Positions 1-12,429 of a stretch of 64,000 nt of DNA are shown piece by piece. The stretch covers positions 11,794,708 to 11,858,707 of the forward strand of contig OY829329.1 in the NCBI GenBank assembly GCA_963691655.1. The letters are read 5' to 3'. The position numbers were made by a program, and so were the translations under genes. Position 1 is the stretch's first letter. The number at the start of each line of letters is the position of its first letter. The stretch is from Toxonevra muliebris. Taxonomy: Eukaryota > Arthropoda > Insecta > Diptera > Pallopteridae. A model generated the notes under the pieces. The model made no database searches. It had not been told where the DNA came from and saw only the letters and a program-made list of their open reading frames with translations.

Positions 1-284
1 ATTTAGTATCTTAGAGCAAGAACGGTATAAGTAATATGGCTTAGAGTGAAAATGAAACGACTTTAAAGTAAGAGCAAAAATTGTATAACAATTCTTTCAG
101 AGCAAAAACAGCATGGGGATTTATACCGTTTTTGCTCTAAACATATTTCCTTTCATTTTTGCTCTGAACATATTTCGTTTCACTTTTGCTCTGAATATAT
201 TTCGTGTCGTTTTTGCTCTTAAGTAAAATTATTCCACTTTTTTCTTAACGTAGAAGTTATATAAATTTTTCTCCCAGTCTCTCA
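1..284 (-). mobile_element. Truncated copy of a terminal-inverted-repeat element
   Basis: The reverse complement aligns almost end to end with two elements near 29.9-30.5 kb. It has the same run of AGAGCAAAA-type motifs, the block around ACTTCTACGTT, and the GAAAGAATTGTTATAC segment in the same order. The terminal inverted repeat lies at about 265-284 and is diverged. The other end is cut off by the start of the window. No coding capacity is visible, so it is a non-autonomous (MITE-like) element; its superfamily is not determined. Confidence 0.7.
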
Positions 285-1964
285 TTTAAAACCAGAAAAC
301 TTCCATGGGATATTAGCCAGGATTTTAGATTTAGTAGTTATATTTTCGAAACAAGTCGATCTGTTTTACGAAGAACTCAATTCAAATCTGAAGTTTAGAT
401 TTGGAAGTAATATTGGAGTGACTAATAGATCAATGGAAAGAGAAACTTTATTTATGTCATCAAAGTCTTAAGCTCAACAGCAATACATTAAAAAAAAGCA
501 TATCGACATAACTTAATTTGTATTTACCCTGGCTTATAAGCCGAACATTGAGGTTAACTAAAATAGATTAGCTATAGAAGGATCAGTCCTGGATGCGCTA
601 ATTTCGCAAAACCCATCGGAAAGCATAGGATGGTGGAAATATATTTTGTCAATATATTTGGAGAGAAAAATTTTCCTCTGATACCAGAGCATTCGAAATG
701 GGTTCAAAACCCGGTTTTTGCATAAACATTTCCTCAATCACTCGGTAGAAATGGAATTAGGATGACTATTCTAGGGACATGACAACAAACGGGTTCTGTG
801 ACTTAATACACTGTTTAGGCAAAGATTAAATGTATTCGGTAAGCTGGGTGTGGACTTTTAAGAAGCTGTTACCCTATAATATGCAGTAGCAGCAGTACAA
901 TAGTATTAGAAAATGAATGCTTAAATTATATCATATTTAATTTATATATTATTTTTAAATTAAATCATATTTAAATCATTTCATATTCAAATATGTAGAT
1001 TAAACATTCAAAGAAAATTCATTTTCCTTATAAATAATTTATATTTACTTGAGAAAATCTACTGCATATATAGTATCCAAAATGATGCTTTGATTATTTA
1101 TATAAGAAAGAAAAATCAATACTCATTTAATTCAAACAACAATTGCACAAAATTTTTGAGTTAACACCACATTAATTTTCATATGTGAATTTGTATAAAT
1201 GAATGTATATCATCAATCCATGAAACATATATATACACAAAAACACACACAAATTTGTTGTCAATCAAATTGACAATGACAACGAATGATTTTCTTACTT
1301 AAATATGCAAATGGAGGGGTGTCAACAGACGGACGAAGGAATAAAGGAGAAGGAGTTTAAGACGTTTAAATTTCGATTCGACGAAATGAAAATATAAGAA
1401 CGAATATATTCAAAGTAAATAACTAAACAAATATGTATAGCTAAATATTTAGTAGTAACAAGTAAAGACAAAAACTCAAAACCGCAACAACAACAATAGC
1501 ACAATTTTCTATGCATATACGAGTATATGGAAGGAATCATCAGCATAAAACATCAACCATGAATCAGGCAAACAACAACAAGCAGCAGAAACAACAACAT
1601 CATTGTTAACAACAATATCATCAGGCAGATATACATATAAGCAGTAAAAACAAACAATAAGTAGCAAGCAACAACAACAGACAGCAGCAACAACCGCCAG
1701 CAACAACAATAATTATAATCATTTCTAATATTTATTTTCTAAATTGCCAATAATTTTCAAACAAACACATTCAATAAAATTTTCTACTTAAACTCATATT
1801 TAATTTTTGTTTTCTTACATTCGTTGTTGCGGTTGCTGCTTTTGTTATTTATTTTTGTTGTTGCTAGCAACGTAAACGATAAATAAATGAAATTTATTAT
1901 TAATTTCAACTATGATATAGTAGATAATTAACCGAATAAAAAATAATAAATATTATATCTATGA
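285..1964. other. Gene-free A+T-rich stretch
   Basis: No coding region is recognised. The part from about 285 to 900 is less A+T-rich and may be old repeat debris. About 1480-1700 is rich in CAA/CAG/AAC triplets, which opens short frames on the minus strand (poly-Cys, Leu and Val) that are triplet artefacts. Confidence 0.6.
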
Positions 1965-1968
1965 TTAA

Positions 1969-2581
1969 CCCATTTTCAGCATTTGTACGATTTTTCATAC
2001 AGCAATTTTGAAAATTCATTAAAAATACATTTTGAAATATTTTTCAAAAATAATGACTGTTTAATATTTTTATATTTGTTGAGTTTAAAACTGCATTTCA
2101 AAATTACTCGATTTTACTTGAATAAAAAGTTTAGCTATACTTGACCAAAAGAGCTACGTAAGCCGAAATTCATTTTTTGGTAAGTATATGAAAATTAATC
2201 AAAAATAGTAACTGTATTTCTATTAAATTTAAAATGATAAATTCATGTAGAGGAAATCGCAAACTTTACTTAAAAATTATAACTAATTAGGTGTGGATAC
2301 AATTTTCAAAAACAGCTGCCCAAACTTTTTTTTTACAAAAATTTCAGCAAACGAGGATTTTTCCAAATTTTGCTTTTTTAACTAATAATAAGTTATAAAT
2401 TAGTGTTTTTTCAGTATTTTATCACAGAGAAAGTTTATTGCTAATAATTTTGTGTAAAAGTATGTATACTTTGTTTTACAGCTGGTCACCTCATTCTTTT
2501 GGAATACACCAATTTCTACTATCTTCTTCAAGGAATTTTTAAAATTGAATCTTTTGAGTTCTATTGCCGGTTTCAAAAGGG
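1969..2581. mobile_element. Possible TTAA-flanked short DNA transposon
   Basis: The segment begins CCCATTTT directly after a TTAA (1965-1968) and ends AAAAGGG directly before another TTAA (2582-2585). TTAA duplication and termini beginning CCC are hallmarks of the piggyBac superfamily. The inverted ends agree over only about 7-8 bases, so chance pairing is possible. No transposase is encoded. Confidence 0.3.
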
Positions 2582-2585
2582 TTAA

Positions 2586-2985
2586 GCAGATTCACCTGAA
2601 ATATTTTACCTTTTTTGTGGTAGTTTCTCTAATGATGCAGATACTTGAACTGATAGATATAGACATTGACATACCGTAAGATTTATGAATCGATTGAAAG
2701 AAAACGTTATACATACGAGTAGTAAATATATGCTTTTAGATTTAATTTAATTTATTTTGAATTGCATTGTTGATGTTGTTGTTTGTTTTGTTGTTGCTGT
2801 GCTTATGTTTGATTATATTTGTAACTGAGTAGTCGTTGCCATTAAATTGCAGTTGCTATTCCAACGTTAAGTCAACTTCAAAATAAATTCAGCTTACAAA
2901 ATAATATTCTTACATATACTAGTAAATATTTATAGTATTTACATTGTGCACAGTAGAATGAAATGTTTTTTATAATTTTTTTTCG
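2586..2985. other. Gene-free A+T-rich spacer
   Basis: No gene is seen. A GTT/TTG triplet-rich patch lies at about 2770-2800. Confidence 0.6.
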
Positions 2986-2989
2986 AAGG

Positions 2990-4620
2990 TGCAAGCAAAA
3001 AGGAGCGAAAACCGAATTATTCCCTTTTATTCTCTCTGAATGCGGAACTCTCATTTACATACGAAACGAGAACTTTTGGTTTTGAATTGAAAAATATTGT
3101 TTTTTTTTAGAGTTTGTTCGCATCCTTTTATGAAATAAAGAAAAAAGTTCCGCTGGAAACTTCACTGGCGGAACGAATTTTTTTTTTTTTTTTATTATTC
3201 TGGAACCGAAATGTTATATTTGAAACAATAGCTTTTTAACTCATTTTGTTTTGCATCTTTGGGTTTTTTTGCTTTGCGGAACTTTACATGCCAAACAAAA
3301 TTAATAAGTTTCTTAAAAAAAAAGAGTTTCGGGCGAAACTTTACCTGCGGAACAATATTTTGTTTGCTTAAACAGAAACGTTGATTTCGAAACTGAGGTT
3401 TTTTCCATTCCGCATCTTTGGCCTTTTTTACGAAACTTTACGTGCCAAGGAGCAAAACAAATGTTTTGGTAAAAAAAATTTCGTTCCGAAACGTTGATTT
3501 TGAAATTACAGTTTTTTTGTTCGCTTCATTCGGAACCATTCGTTTTTTTTGGGGAACTTTAAATGCAGGATAACGATAAAAATATCTTTAAGAAAAAAGT
3601 TTCGCTCGAAATTTTGGCCACGAAACTATTTTTTTTTTTTTTCTGAAACTAAAACATTTTTGGCGTCGTTTCGCATCATTGGTTTTTTTACGAAACTTTA
3701 CGTGTCGAAACGAAAACTTCCAACAGTGTTTCTTTCCGAACGCGGAACGAAAAAAAAAGAATTTTAAGCATTTTCATTTACCTGCGAAACGAGAACTTTT
3801 GGTTTTGATTCGAAACATAGTGCTCTTTTCAGAGTTTGTTCGCATCATTTTATGAAATAAAGTTCCGCATTATACTTCCTCAAATAAGTTAAAATAAACT
3901 GAGTTCTTCCTTGCCGAACATAACCTGCTTGCAATCTAGTTAAATTCCTTAAGAAAAAAGTTCCGCTGGAAACTTTACCCGCTGAACGAAATATTTTTTC
4001 ATTCTGGCACCGAAATGTAACTTATGAAACTATAGCTTTTTAATTCATTTTGTTCAGCACCTTCGGTTTTTTCTTTGCGGAACTTCACATGTTAAATAAC
4101 ATTAATTAGTTTCTGAAAAGTTTCGCTCGAAACTTTACTTGCGGAAGAATATTTTATTTGCTCTAACAGAAACTTCGATTTCGAAACAAACGTTTGTCGT
4201 GTTCATTTCGCATCTTTTGTTTATCTTTTTTCTGCGAAATATTACGTACGAAGGAGCTATAAAAAATGATTTGGTAAACAAAATTTCGGGCGAAAATTTT
4301 GCTGTGGAACATTATTTTGCTTACTCTGAAACCGAAACGTCGGTTTTAAAACTAGTTTTTTTTAACCGTTTCGTTCTGAATCATTGGTGTTTTTAAGGAA
4401 CTTTTCATGCAAGATAACGAGAAAAAGATCTTTGAGAAAGAAAGTTTTGCTCGAAATTTTAGCCGCGGAACTAGAAAATTTTGTTTGCTCTGAAACTGAA
4501 AAGCTGTTAACGAAAGTAAGATATATTTTTTTCGTATCGTTCCGCATCGTTGACTATTTCTTTGCGAAACTTTACATGTCGAAACAAAAATAAAACATTT
4601 CTCATCAGATAGAAAAATTT
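2990..4620. repeat. Degenerate ~165 bp tandem array with a larger duplication
   Basis: The landmark TGCGGAAC or its variants recurs at about 3174, 3340, 3977, 4141, 4303 and 4466, mostly 161-172 bp apart. Each unit has the order TTTCGCTCGAAA, GCGGAAC, TCTGAAACCGAAACG, CGCATC, CGAAACTTTACGTG. A larger unit repeats: the block 3060-3400 is matched by 3780-4200, with an extra ~75 bp at about 3886-3960 in the second copy. Short frames on both strands fall within the array and are not treated as genes. Confidence 0.8.
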
Positions 4621-5185
4621 CTCGCATTTACTGAGAAAAAATGCAGCCCTCAATACTCTCAATGGAAAGCTTAAGTACTCTTGTAGACATATCATTGGTG
4701 ACACAATTTTAATAAAAAATAAAACAATTCTTTACACTGTGTATGTCAGAATTATCTTTAATATAATATAAAACATAAGCAGGTATGCATGTAATACATA
4801 TTAAAGATAAGTATCTGCCATATGAGTGACTGAAGATACAAGAATATCTTATGTATGGAATAGAGTATGTACGTATAGCTATCATGAAATCGTAATGGAA
4901 AATTAAATTACACAATCCATAATCTAAAAGATATTATACAATATATATTTGTATGCATATATGATGAGAGTATGCAAAAACAACAATAACAAAAACAATA
5001 AATTAATAGTAGCCGAAAATATTTTGCAATGTTGGTTGTTTAGCAATTAAGTTACGCTTATCATCTAACGACAATGCATACAGTAAATACATAAAAGCAA
5101 AGAGATGAGCATCAGCAAGCATTCTGATGTATAATCTGTGAAAATGATGAAGTGCATTTTTTTCCTTTCTTTTTTCTCATTATAA
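4621..5185. other. Gene-free A+T-rich spacer
   Basis: Only A+T-rich DNA with short CATA/TATG and CAA runs; no coding or RNA gene is recognised. Confidence 0.6.
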
Positions 5186-5400
5186 GACATGTCCGGAAAA
5201 AATAATTCACTTCAATTAATACAAACTAAAGACTTTATGTGGTTCCAGCGTTTTGTGTTGCTTTTTCTTTCGAGTATGCTTAACAAATTAACGAAACTGA
5301 AATGAATTTCGTGTACTCGTATATAGCAACATCAAAGTGCCTCCGAGCTGCTTTCAAAAACAGTATATAGTATAGCTGCACAGAAAAGTGGAAATCACAC
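5186..5400 (+). repeat. Solitary copy of the ~130 bp repeat arrayed at 26.2-26.7 kb
   Basis: GACATGTCCGG at 5188 is followed by TTTTGTGTTGCTTTTTC, an ACGAAACTGAAATGAATTTCGT segment and ACTCGTATATAGCA. The same landmarks occur in the same order in the array at 26.2-26.7 kb. It is non-coding and of unknown type. Confidence 0.6.
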
Positions 5401-6195
5401 TAAATTTTGTTGTGGGGAATGTGCAAACTACTAAATTCTATTTGTACTTAGAACAATTTTACTTCTAAGTTTAATTAAATTTTAAATAGCATTTGAGCAA
5501 TAGCAGTAGTGATGGTTGAGGGAAAAAGAATACATAAACATTTAATTCACTTTAAGTATTTTTATTTAAGTTTAGTTTGCTATTTCTTGTTGTCTGTATT
5601 TGTACTTAAAAGACATTAAAATGTGATTCAATAAAAATTGAAAAATTCTGCATGAATTTCACATAAAATGAAATGCACAACCAGAACAAAAAAAAAAAAT
5701 ACAATAAGATCTTATACTAATTTCAGTTTCATCCAGCGTTATTTAAAATTCATTGTTTACAAAAAGATAAAAAGAAAATAAAACTAAATTAAATAAAAAT
5801 ATATATAAAATTTTATTACCAAATGTATTTGTTGAAACTTGAAAATTTTGCTCATACCTTTTATTTTTATTTTATTTTTTTTTCGTTATTTGCTTCATCT
5901 TTTTGTTTTTTTGTTTTTTTTTTTTTTGCCTTGTGGACGTGGCATATATCTTTAATTCACAATCAATTCGTGTGTTATAAAAATTTATTGATTTTGTGGT
6001 TTTCCAACTATAACAAGCAGCTAGGGAGGGGGAAACAAATGTTGCATGCTGTGTGCAAAAAAATTTATGACTAAAAAATCTTATTTGAAGACAGTTTTAT
6101 TTGTATAGAAAATCATAAAAATTTTTCTATTTTCAAGTATTCATTTGCGAAATATGATGAGTGGTAGGCATAATCTTTGTTCAGTAAAACTTTTT
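5401..6195. other. Gene-free A+T-rich spacer
   Basis: No gene is recognised. A poly(T) patch at about 5870-5930 opens a Phe-rich frame that is a composition artefact. Confidence 0.6.
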
Positions 6196-6199
6196 TTAA

Positions 6200-6421
6200 C
6201 CCTCTAGTTCCCAAACAGCCTTCAATTTAAATTTTTTATTCAAAATATGTTAAAAAATTTATTCAACAACAAATACTTTTAAGAATTCAAATACTTTCCA
6301 ACTTCACGAAAACATGCCCATTAAATTTTTTAGGGTTTCGAGATCAGATTTAGGCTTTTTGCATCAAAATTTATCAATTTAAATTTTTTTTAAATGAATC
6401 AAAAATTTGGGAACCAGAAAG
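6200..6421. mobile_element. Short TTAA-type non-autonomous element
   Basis: The left end reads CCCTCTAGTTCCCAAA after a TTAA (6196-6199). The right end read in reverse is CTTTCTGGTTCCCAAA, preceded outside by ATAA, so one target copy would carry a single change. The roughly 16 bp inverted ends and about 222 bp length fit a MITE. No coding sequence is present. Confidence 0.55.
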
Positions 6422-6529
6422 ATAATATAAAGTAATTTTTAAAGTGTTTCCAGCTATTGTTAAAGGAAATATATACGACAGATACTGGCAGTGCCAATAT
6501 TACTGTTCATTCAATGGTGATGGATTATT
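6422..6529. other. Spacer
   Basis: A+T-rich spacer between the short element and the minisatellite; nothing recognised. Confidence 0.5.
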
Positions 6530-8595
6530 CAGCATTTTTCTATTCAAGAATTAGATATTTAAGATTTTGTCCATTTGAAATTTTCGCCATTCGATACTTC
6601 GTCGGTATTTTGTTCATACCCGAATTTGTTAAGTCGAGGTTTTATTAATAATTAGAATATTATTCAATATTTAGAACACTTGAGATTTTGATCATTTAGG
6701 ATTTTCTTTAATTGAAATTTTGTCTATTTGTAATTTTTGTCCTTTCAAAATGTTGTTCATTCGAGATTGTGCACTTTTACGAGTTTTCCAGTTAACAATT
6801 TTTTCATTTAAGATTTTGACCATTCGGGCTTGGATCATTCAGTATTTTGTCCATTGAATATTTTCAAATCGGAATTTTGCCCATTTAGAGTTTGATTAAT
6901 TTCTGGATGTCCGAACTTAGTGTTTATCCACTTTCAAGATTTTGTCTTTTCAGAGTTTTCTTTAATAGAAATTTTGTTCATTCGCAATTTTTATTCTTTA
7001 AAGATTTTTGTCCCTTCGAAATTTTCGTATTTTCTTAAGCATTTTGTTCATTTTAAATTATGCAGATTAAGAGTTTTCAAATCAACATTCATTCATTCAA
7101 AATTTTGTCCATTCGAGTTTAGATAAGTCAAAATTTTGTCCTTTCAGAATTGTGTCAATTAAAAATATTGTCTTATCAGAATTTTATCCATTCAGATTTT
7201 ATTCATTTTTTTTTAGATATTTCCCCTTCATGATTTACGTAATTCGACATTTTGTCTATTCCAGATTTTGCCGATTCAAAATTTTATTCAATCAAAATTT
7301 TGTCCATTCGAAATTTTTGTATTTTTCTTAAGGAATTTATCTATTGCACATTAAGAGTTTTCCAGTCAATACTCATTCATTCAAGAGATTTTGTCCATTC
7401 GGGTTTAGATCATTCGATATTTTGTACATTCATATACTCATTGTGTCAATTGAAAATATTGTTTTATCAGGTTTTTGGCCATTCAGGTGTAATTTCATTT
7501 GAGATTGTATCTATACAAAGTTTTTCCCCTTAGGATAATTTAATATTTTGTCTATTCAAAATTTTGTCCATGTAAGATTTTCTTCAATCGAAATTTTGTT
7601 CATTCCCAGGCAATATTCATTCTTATCTGTTCCAATTTTGACCCCTAAGAATTTTCCACTCAATATTCATTGATTCAACATTTTGTCCATTCAGGTTTAG
7701 ATCATTCGATATTTTGTACATTCAGCATTATGTCAATTGAAAATATTGTTTTATCAGGTTTTTGCCCATTCAGGGTTTTCTTCATTTGAGATTGTGTCTA
7801 TTCAAAGTCTTTCCCCTCAGGATAATTTAATATTTTGTCCATGCAAGATTTTCTTCAATCGAAATTTTGTTCATTAGAAATTTTTGCCTTTTTTTTAAGG
7901 GATTTTTCTATTCCAAATATTGCACATTAAGAGTTTTCCAATCAATATTCATTTATTCAAGATCTTGTACATTCGGGTCTGAATTGTCCGAAATTTTGTT
8001 GATTCAAGATTTTATCTATGCAAAATTTTCTTCAATAGAAATTTTTTTCACTCGAAATGTTTGTCTTTTTCTTAAGGGATTTATCTATTCCACATTTTGC
8101 ACATTAAGAGTTTTCCAGTCAATATTCTTTCATTCAAGAGATTTTGTCCTTTCGGGCTTAGATCATTCGATATTTTGTCCATTCAGCATTAAGTCAATTG
8201 AAAATATTTTCTTATCGGGATTTTTTCCATTCAGGGTTTTATTCATTTGAGGTTGTGCTTATTGAAAGTTTTTCCAAATTTTGCACATTAAGAGTTTTCC
8301 AGTCAACATCCATTTACTCAAGATTTTGCCGATTCGAGTTTAGATCATTCGATATTTTGTCCATTCAGCATTAAGTCAATTAAAAATTTTGCCTAATCGA
8401 GATTTGATCCATTCAGAATTTTATTCATTTGAGATTGTGTGTATTTAGAATTTTTCCTTTCAGTATTTACGTCAATTGAGATTATGTCCATTTGAAATAT
8501 TGTGCTTTGAAACATTCATTCATTCAGGATTTTTTTCAGTCGAGACTACTTTATTCAATCAGGATTTTATTCATTTGAGGTTGTGTGTATTCACA
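6530..8595 (-). repeat. Minisatellite array A, core ATTTTGTCCATTC (reverse orientation)
   Basis: Dozens of variants of ATTTTGTCCATTCGAG occur here, the complement of the GAATGGACAAAAT units at 10.2-19.0 kb. A longer-range unit is marked by TAAGAGTTTTCC at about 7068, 7352, 7646, 7928, 8104 and 8289, so spacing is 280-295 bp and then about 180 bp. Frames rich in Phe, Ile, His and Ser cross the array, but they follow the repeat phase and are not genes. Confidence 0.9.
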
Positions 8596-10213
8596 AGTTC
8601 TAAACTCATTGCTCAAAACCATCTAAAATTTTGTTAAAACAACATGAAATCCTGCCAATATTTAGCTTAATTTCACTACAAAAAATGCGATACAATTAAT
8701 CTTTAAATATTCATTAGAAAGAAAATTTAAGATACAAAAAAAAAAGAAACAAAAAAACTTAATAACATTTTCTAATTCATGTACATAATTTTTCAAAAGA
8801 AAAAAAAACCCTACAGACTTTTATTATCCTTTTTCGTTTTGTATTTTATTTGAACATTGCTGCTCATCAATATCACATTTCTATGCTGCACATAGTTGCA
8901 TACTCTAGTAATTCTACTAAAATTTACTAACTACATGTGTAAGTAAGTATGTGTATAAAAACATCATATACATAGCTAAACGCTGATACTACTACAACAA
9001 CAACAACAACAGAAAAGAATTTATTAGATTTTTCTGATGATCATTTAAAAATGTTTGCTATGTTGCTGTGTTGTTTGGATGCTGCTGTTGCTGATGTTGC
9101 CGCCTGCATTTATTCTACTGTCATTCATATTGCTGCTCTTCATCAACCAAAAAATACATATATTTTTCATAATAGTTGTTGTTGTTGTTGTTGTTGGTAG
9201 TGTTATATTATTGTTGTTTTTTCTTTTATGATACTAGTAGTATGTTCTGACATTTATGATGAAAGAGCTACACTTTTGCGTTGCTTATCAACTTTACGGC
9301 TAAAGGGAAAATATTCACTGAAAATTTTAAAAAGGACGATGAAAAGGAGAGGTGAAGCAGGAGAAGAAAATAGCTGAGTAAAGCACCAAAAAAAAAAGAA
9401 AAAAAGGAAGAAGAAATATGTATCCAATTGACTGCACACCCACGCTGAATGTGCAATCTGGTTCTTTAACAGCAAAATTTAATGTTCTTCTAGTTTTAAG
9501 CGAATCAAATGCTCTTCATTTTGAAACAGAATGAAAGCAGTTTCTGTTTTCCAAGTGTAAATAAAATCCAATTCGGTATCGTTTTTTTATATACAAATGT
9601 TGAAAAAAAAGCAACACAAAAAATGAATTCAATCAAAAGAAAAAATGTGAGATGCTTTTCCAAGGAAAGAACTCGGAAACTTTTAAGTGTACATACACAA
9701 AAATGAGCTTCAACTTTTTCACAGATGTGCAACTGAAAGCACTCGGATATCCTTTTATCCCACATTGGGTTACTCTGTACATATACAAATACATAAAGTT
9801 ACTCATACTAAATAAATTGTCGAAAATTTTGAGATATTTGCTGCTGCTTCTGCTATTGCGCTGATACTGATGATGATGACAATGACATGACGGAGGACGT
9901 AGCCGTTTTTTAATATGATATGTTTTATCCTTTCGCCTGTCATTTCATCTTCTTGTTGGTCGGTCGTCATCCCACTATATCTCTCATTCCCATCATCTTT
10001 TGATTTTATATTTTGACACTTTTCTTTTTTGGGTAGGTATTTTTGTGCAGTGTATTTTATCTGGTAAACGAAGGATTGGATTGGAGGAGAATTGTGTAAG
10101 GATAGGGGAGAAAGGAAGTGGTGTAGGGAAATAAAAAATAAATATTGTTTATTGCATCAAAACTGAAATGTTTGAGTTTCAATAGTTCTCACCTCTCATT
10201 TATTTTCAGGGAA
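8596..10213. other. Spacer between the opposed minisatellite arrays
   Basis: No gene is recognised. It holds CAA/CAG triplets (about 8995-9015), GTT triplets (about 9178-9198) and A+T-rich DNA. Minus-strand frames around 9254-9475 are Phe/Ser-rich products of a purine-rich plus strand. Confidence 0.6.
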
Positions 10214-11260
10214 TTACAGAATCAATATTTTTGAGTTTGATGTTGTAAGCGAAGGAGCCAAATTTTTGGAATGGTGCAAGATCTGGAATGCACAAAATCC
10301 CGAATTAGATAAATCTTGACTAAATAATATCGTGACTGGGCAAAATTTTAAACGAAAAAAAAAAATACTGAATAGGCATAACCTCAAAGTAATAAAATCC
10401 TGAATGCCAAAAATCTCAACTGAACAATATGTTGAATGGACAAAATCTTGAAAGGACAAAATAACGATTAAATAAAATTTTTAGTGGACTCAACTCTGAA
10501 TGGACTAAATCTTAAATGGAAAGATTTTGACTCGAAAACTTCTAAATGTTTAGAATGTTCAAAATCCTGAATAGACAAAATCTTGACTAAAAAAAGTCTC
10601 GAATGGACAAAATCCTGAAAGGACAAAATTACGATTATACAAAATCTCTAATGGATACAGCTCTAAATGGGCTAACTCTTGAATGAAAAGATTTTGACTA
10701 GAAAACTTCCAAAAGTTTCGAATGCACAAAATTCTGAATGGACAAAATCTTAAGCAGACAAAGTCTCGAATGGACAAAATCTCGAATGAATAAAATCTCG
10801 AATGGACAAAATCTCTAATGAATAAAATCTCGAATGGACAAAATCTCTAAAGGACTAAATCTCGAATGATCAAAATCTCGAATGAAAAAAATCTCGAATG
10901 GACAAAATCTCGAATGGACAAAATCTCGAATGAACAAAATCTCGAATGGACAAAATCTCGAATGAACAAAATCTCTAAAGGACTAAATCTCAAATAAATA
11001 AAATCCTGAATAAATAAAATCTCGGCAGAAAAATAAAAATACTGAGTAGTCAAAACCTTTAATGAAAATAATCTTGATTCTCGAATGAACTGAATACCGA
11101 TTGGACAAAATTCTGAATAAAAAATTTTTGATTGAAATGCTCCTAAATGTATGCACAATTTTTTATGGCCAAATCTTGAATGGAAAAAATATTCATTTTT
11201 TGTGCTTAAATGGTCAAAATCTTTAACGGACCAAATTTCGCACAAAAAAGATTCTGAAAA
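10214..11260 (+). repeat. Minisatellite array B, core GAATGGACAAAATCTC
   Basis: The unit is clearest at 10730-10990, where GAATGGACAAAATCTC recurs every 16 bp with GAATGAACAAAAT and GACTAAAT variants. Flanks are more diverged. The longer-range landmark GAAAACTTC(T/C)AAA at about 10536 and 10704 corresponds to the complement of array A's TAAGAGTTTTCC. A minus-strand open frame of about 130 codons is a repeat artefact. Confidence 0.9.
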
Positions 11261-12429
11261 AAATCAATTCCCAATTCCCCTCTTCCCTCATGGATCCATT
11301 CTTGTTAATTTCATACACATTTTTGTTAACATATAAGTATTTTGTGTAAAAATATATCCAACAATAAACCAATTGACCTCATGATTTAATCCTGGGACCA
11401 AGTAAAGACTCTTAAGTTTATTCATTCATTAGCCACATGTTTTTTTATTTTGCTTTTTATTTTGTTTCTTTTGTCTTTCTTTATCCTTAATTCCAACCAG
11501 TCAGGATTTATATTTTTAGTAAAGTATATATTTATTTGGTTTATTTTTTGAATTCATCAATATTCTTGATTCTTATTTATTTTTATTTAAATTTCAGCTT
11601 TGGAGTACACATATATCTACATACATATATTTTTAAATTTAGTCTTTGTCAATAGCTATCAATATATCTCCTGTTTCTACTTTTTACACATCCTTTCTTT
11701 TTTTTTTCAGTTTTTCAGCTAGTGTTCAACATAGCAGCTGTTGTTGCTTTTTCATGCTTTATTGCAATTTAATCGATTATACTCTTTGATGATAGTCATC
11801 GTCATCGTCGTTAGTATCGTCGTCATCATTATCCAGCAACGTTTTGGTTGAAAACGTTCGTTATCAAAGTAAAAATTTTCATTAATTAAAAATTCAACGC
11901 GTTCAGTTCAATCCGCATCGATAGCATCCATCGTCTTCTCTCCACACACTCTTTAGGATTTGTCGGTCTTTCACACTCTTTTGCTCTCTTCTTACATACT
12001 ACATAATAAACTTTCATTTGCCTTTCAGAAAGATATGGTTTTACTGACTTTTTGTGTGTGTTTTTGAATGGTAGGGGGGTTTGGGGAATGGAGTAGGTAG
12101 GCAATCTCTATTGAAGCATGCATAAAATTGTGTTTTTATAATTAATTACTTCAATTAAAGGCGTCATGTTGATTGACATTAAATGAGTGTGAAATTCATA
12201 ATGAGTGTGAGAAAATATTCAATTTGAATACATAAAGAAGTAATACCTATGTATATAAGTATGCAAGTAGTTTAAAACTGAAAGTTTCTTTTGAAATTTT
12301 AATGGCAATTCTTCTACTCGTTTAATATATTTTTTTTTTACAGATATTAATATTTATTTGTAATTATCATTTCAAATTATAACTTTCTTATTGTGTAGTT
12401 TTTCGTGGTATACAAATTGATTGAATAAA
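11261..12429. other. Gene-free spacer
   Basis: A+T-rich DNA with a TCATCGTCATCGTCG-type triplet patch at about 11790-11832. A minus-strand frame of 72 codons (11886-12104) is not recognised as a protein and lacks repeat or domain support. Confidence 0.5.
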
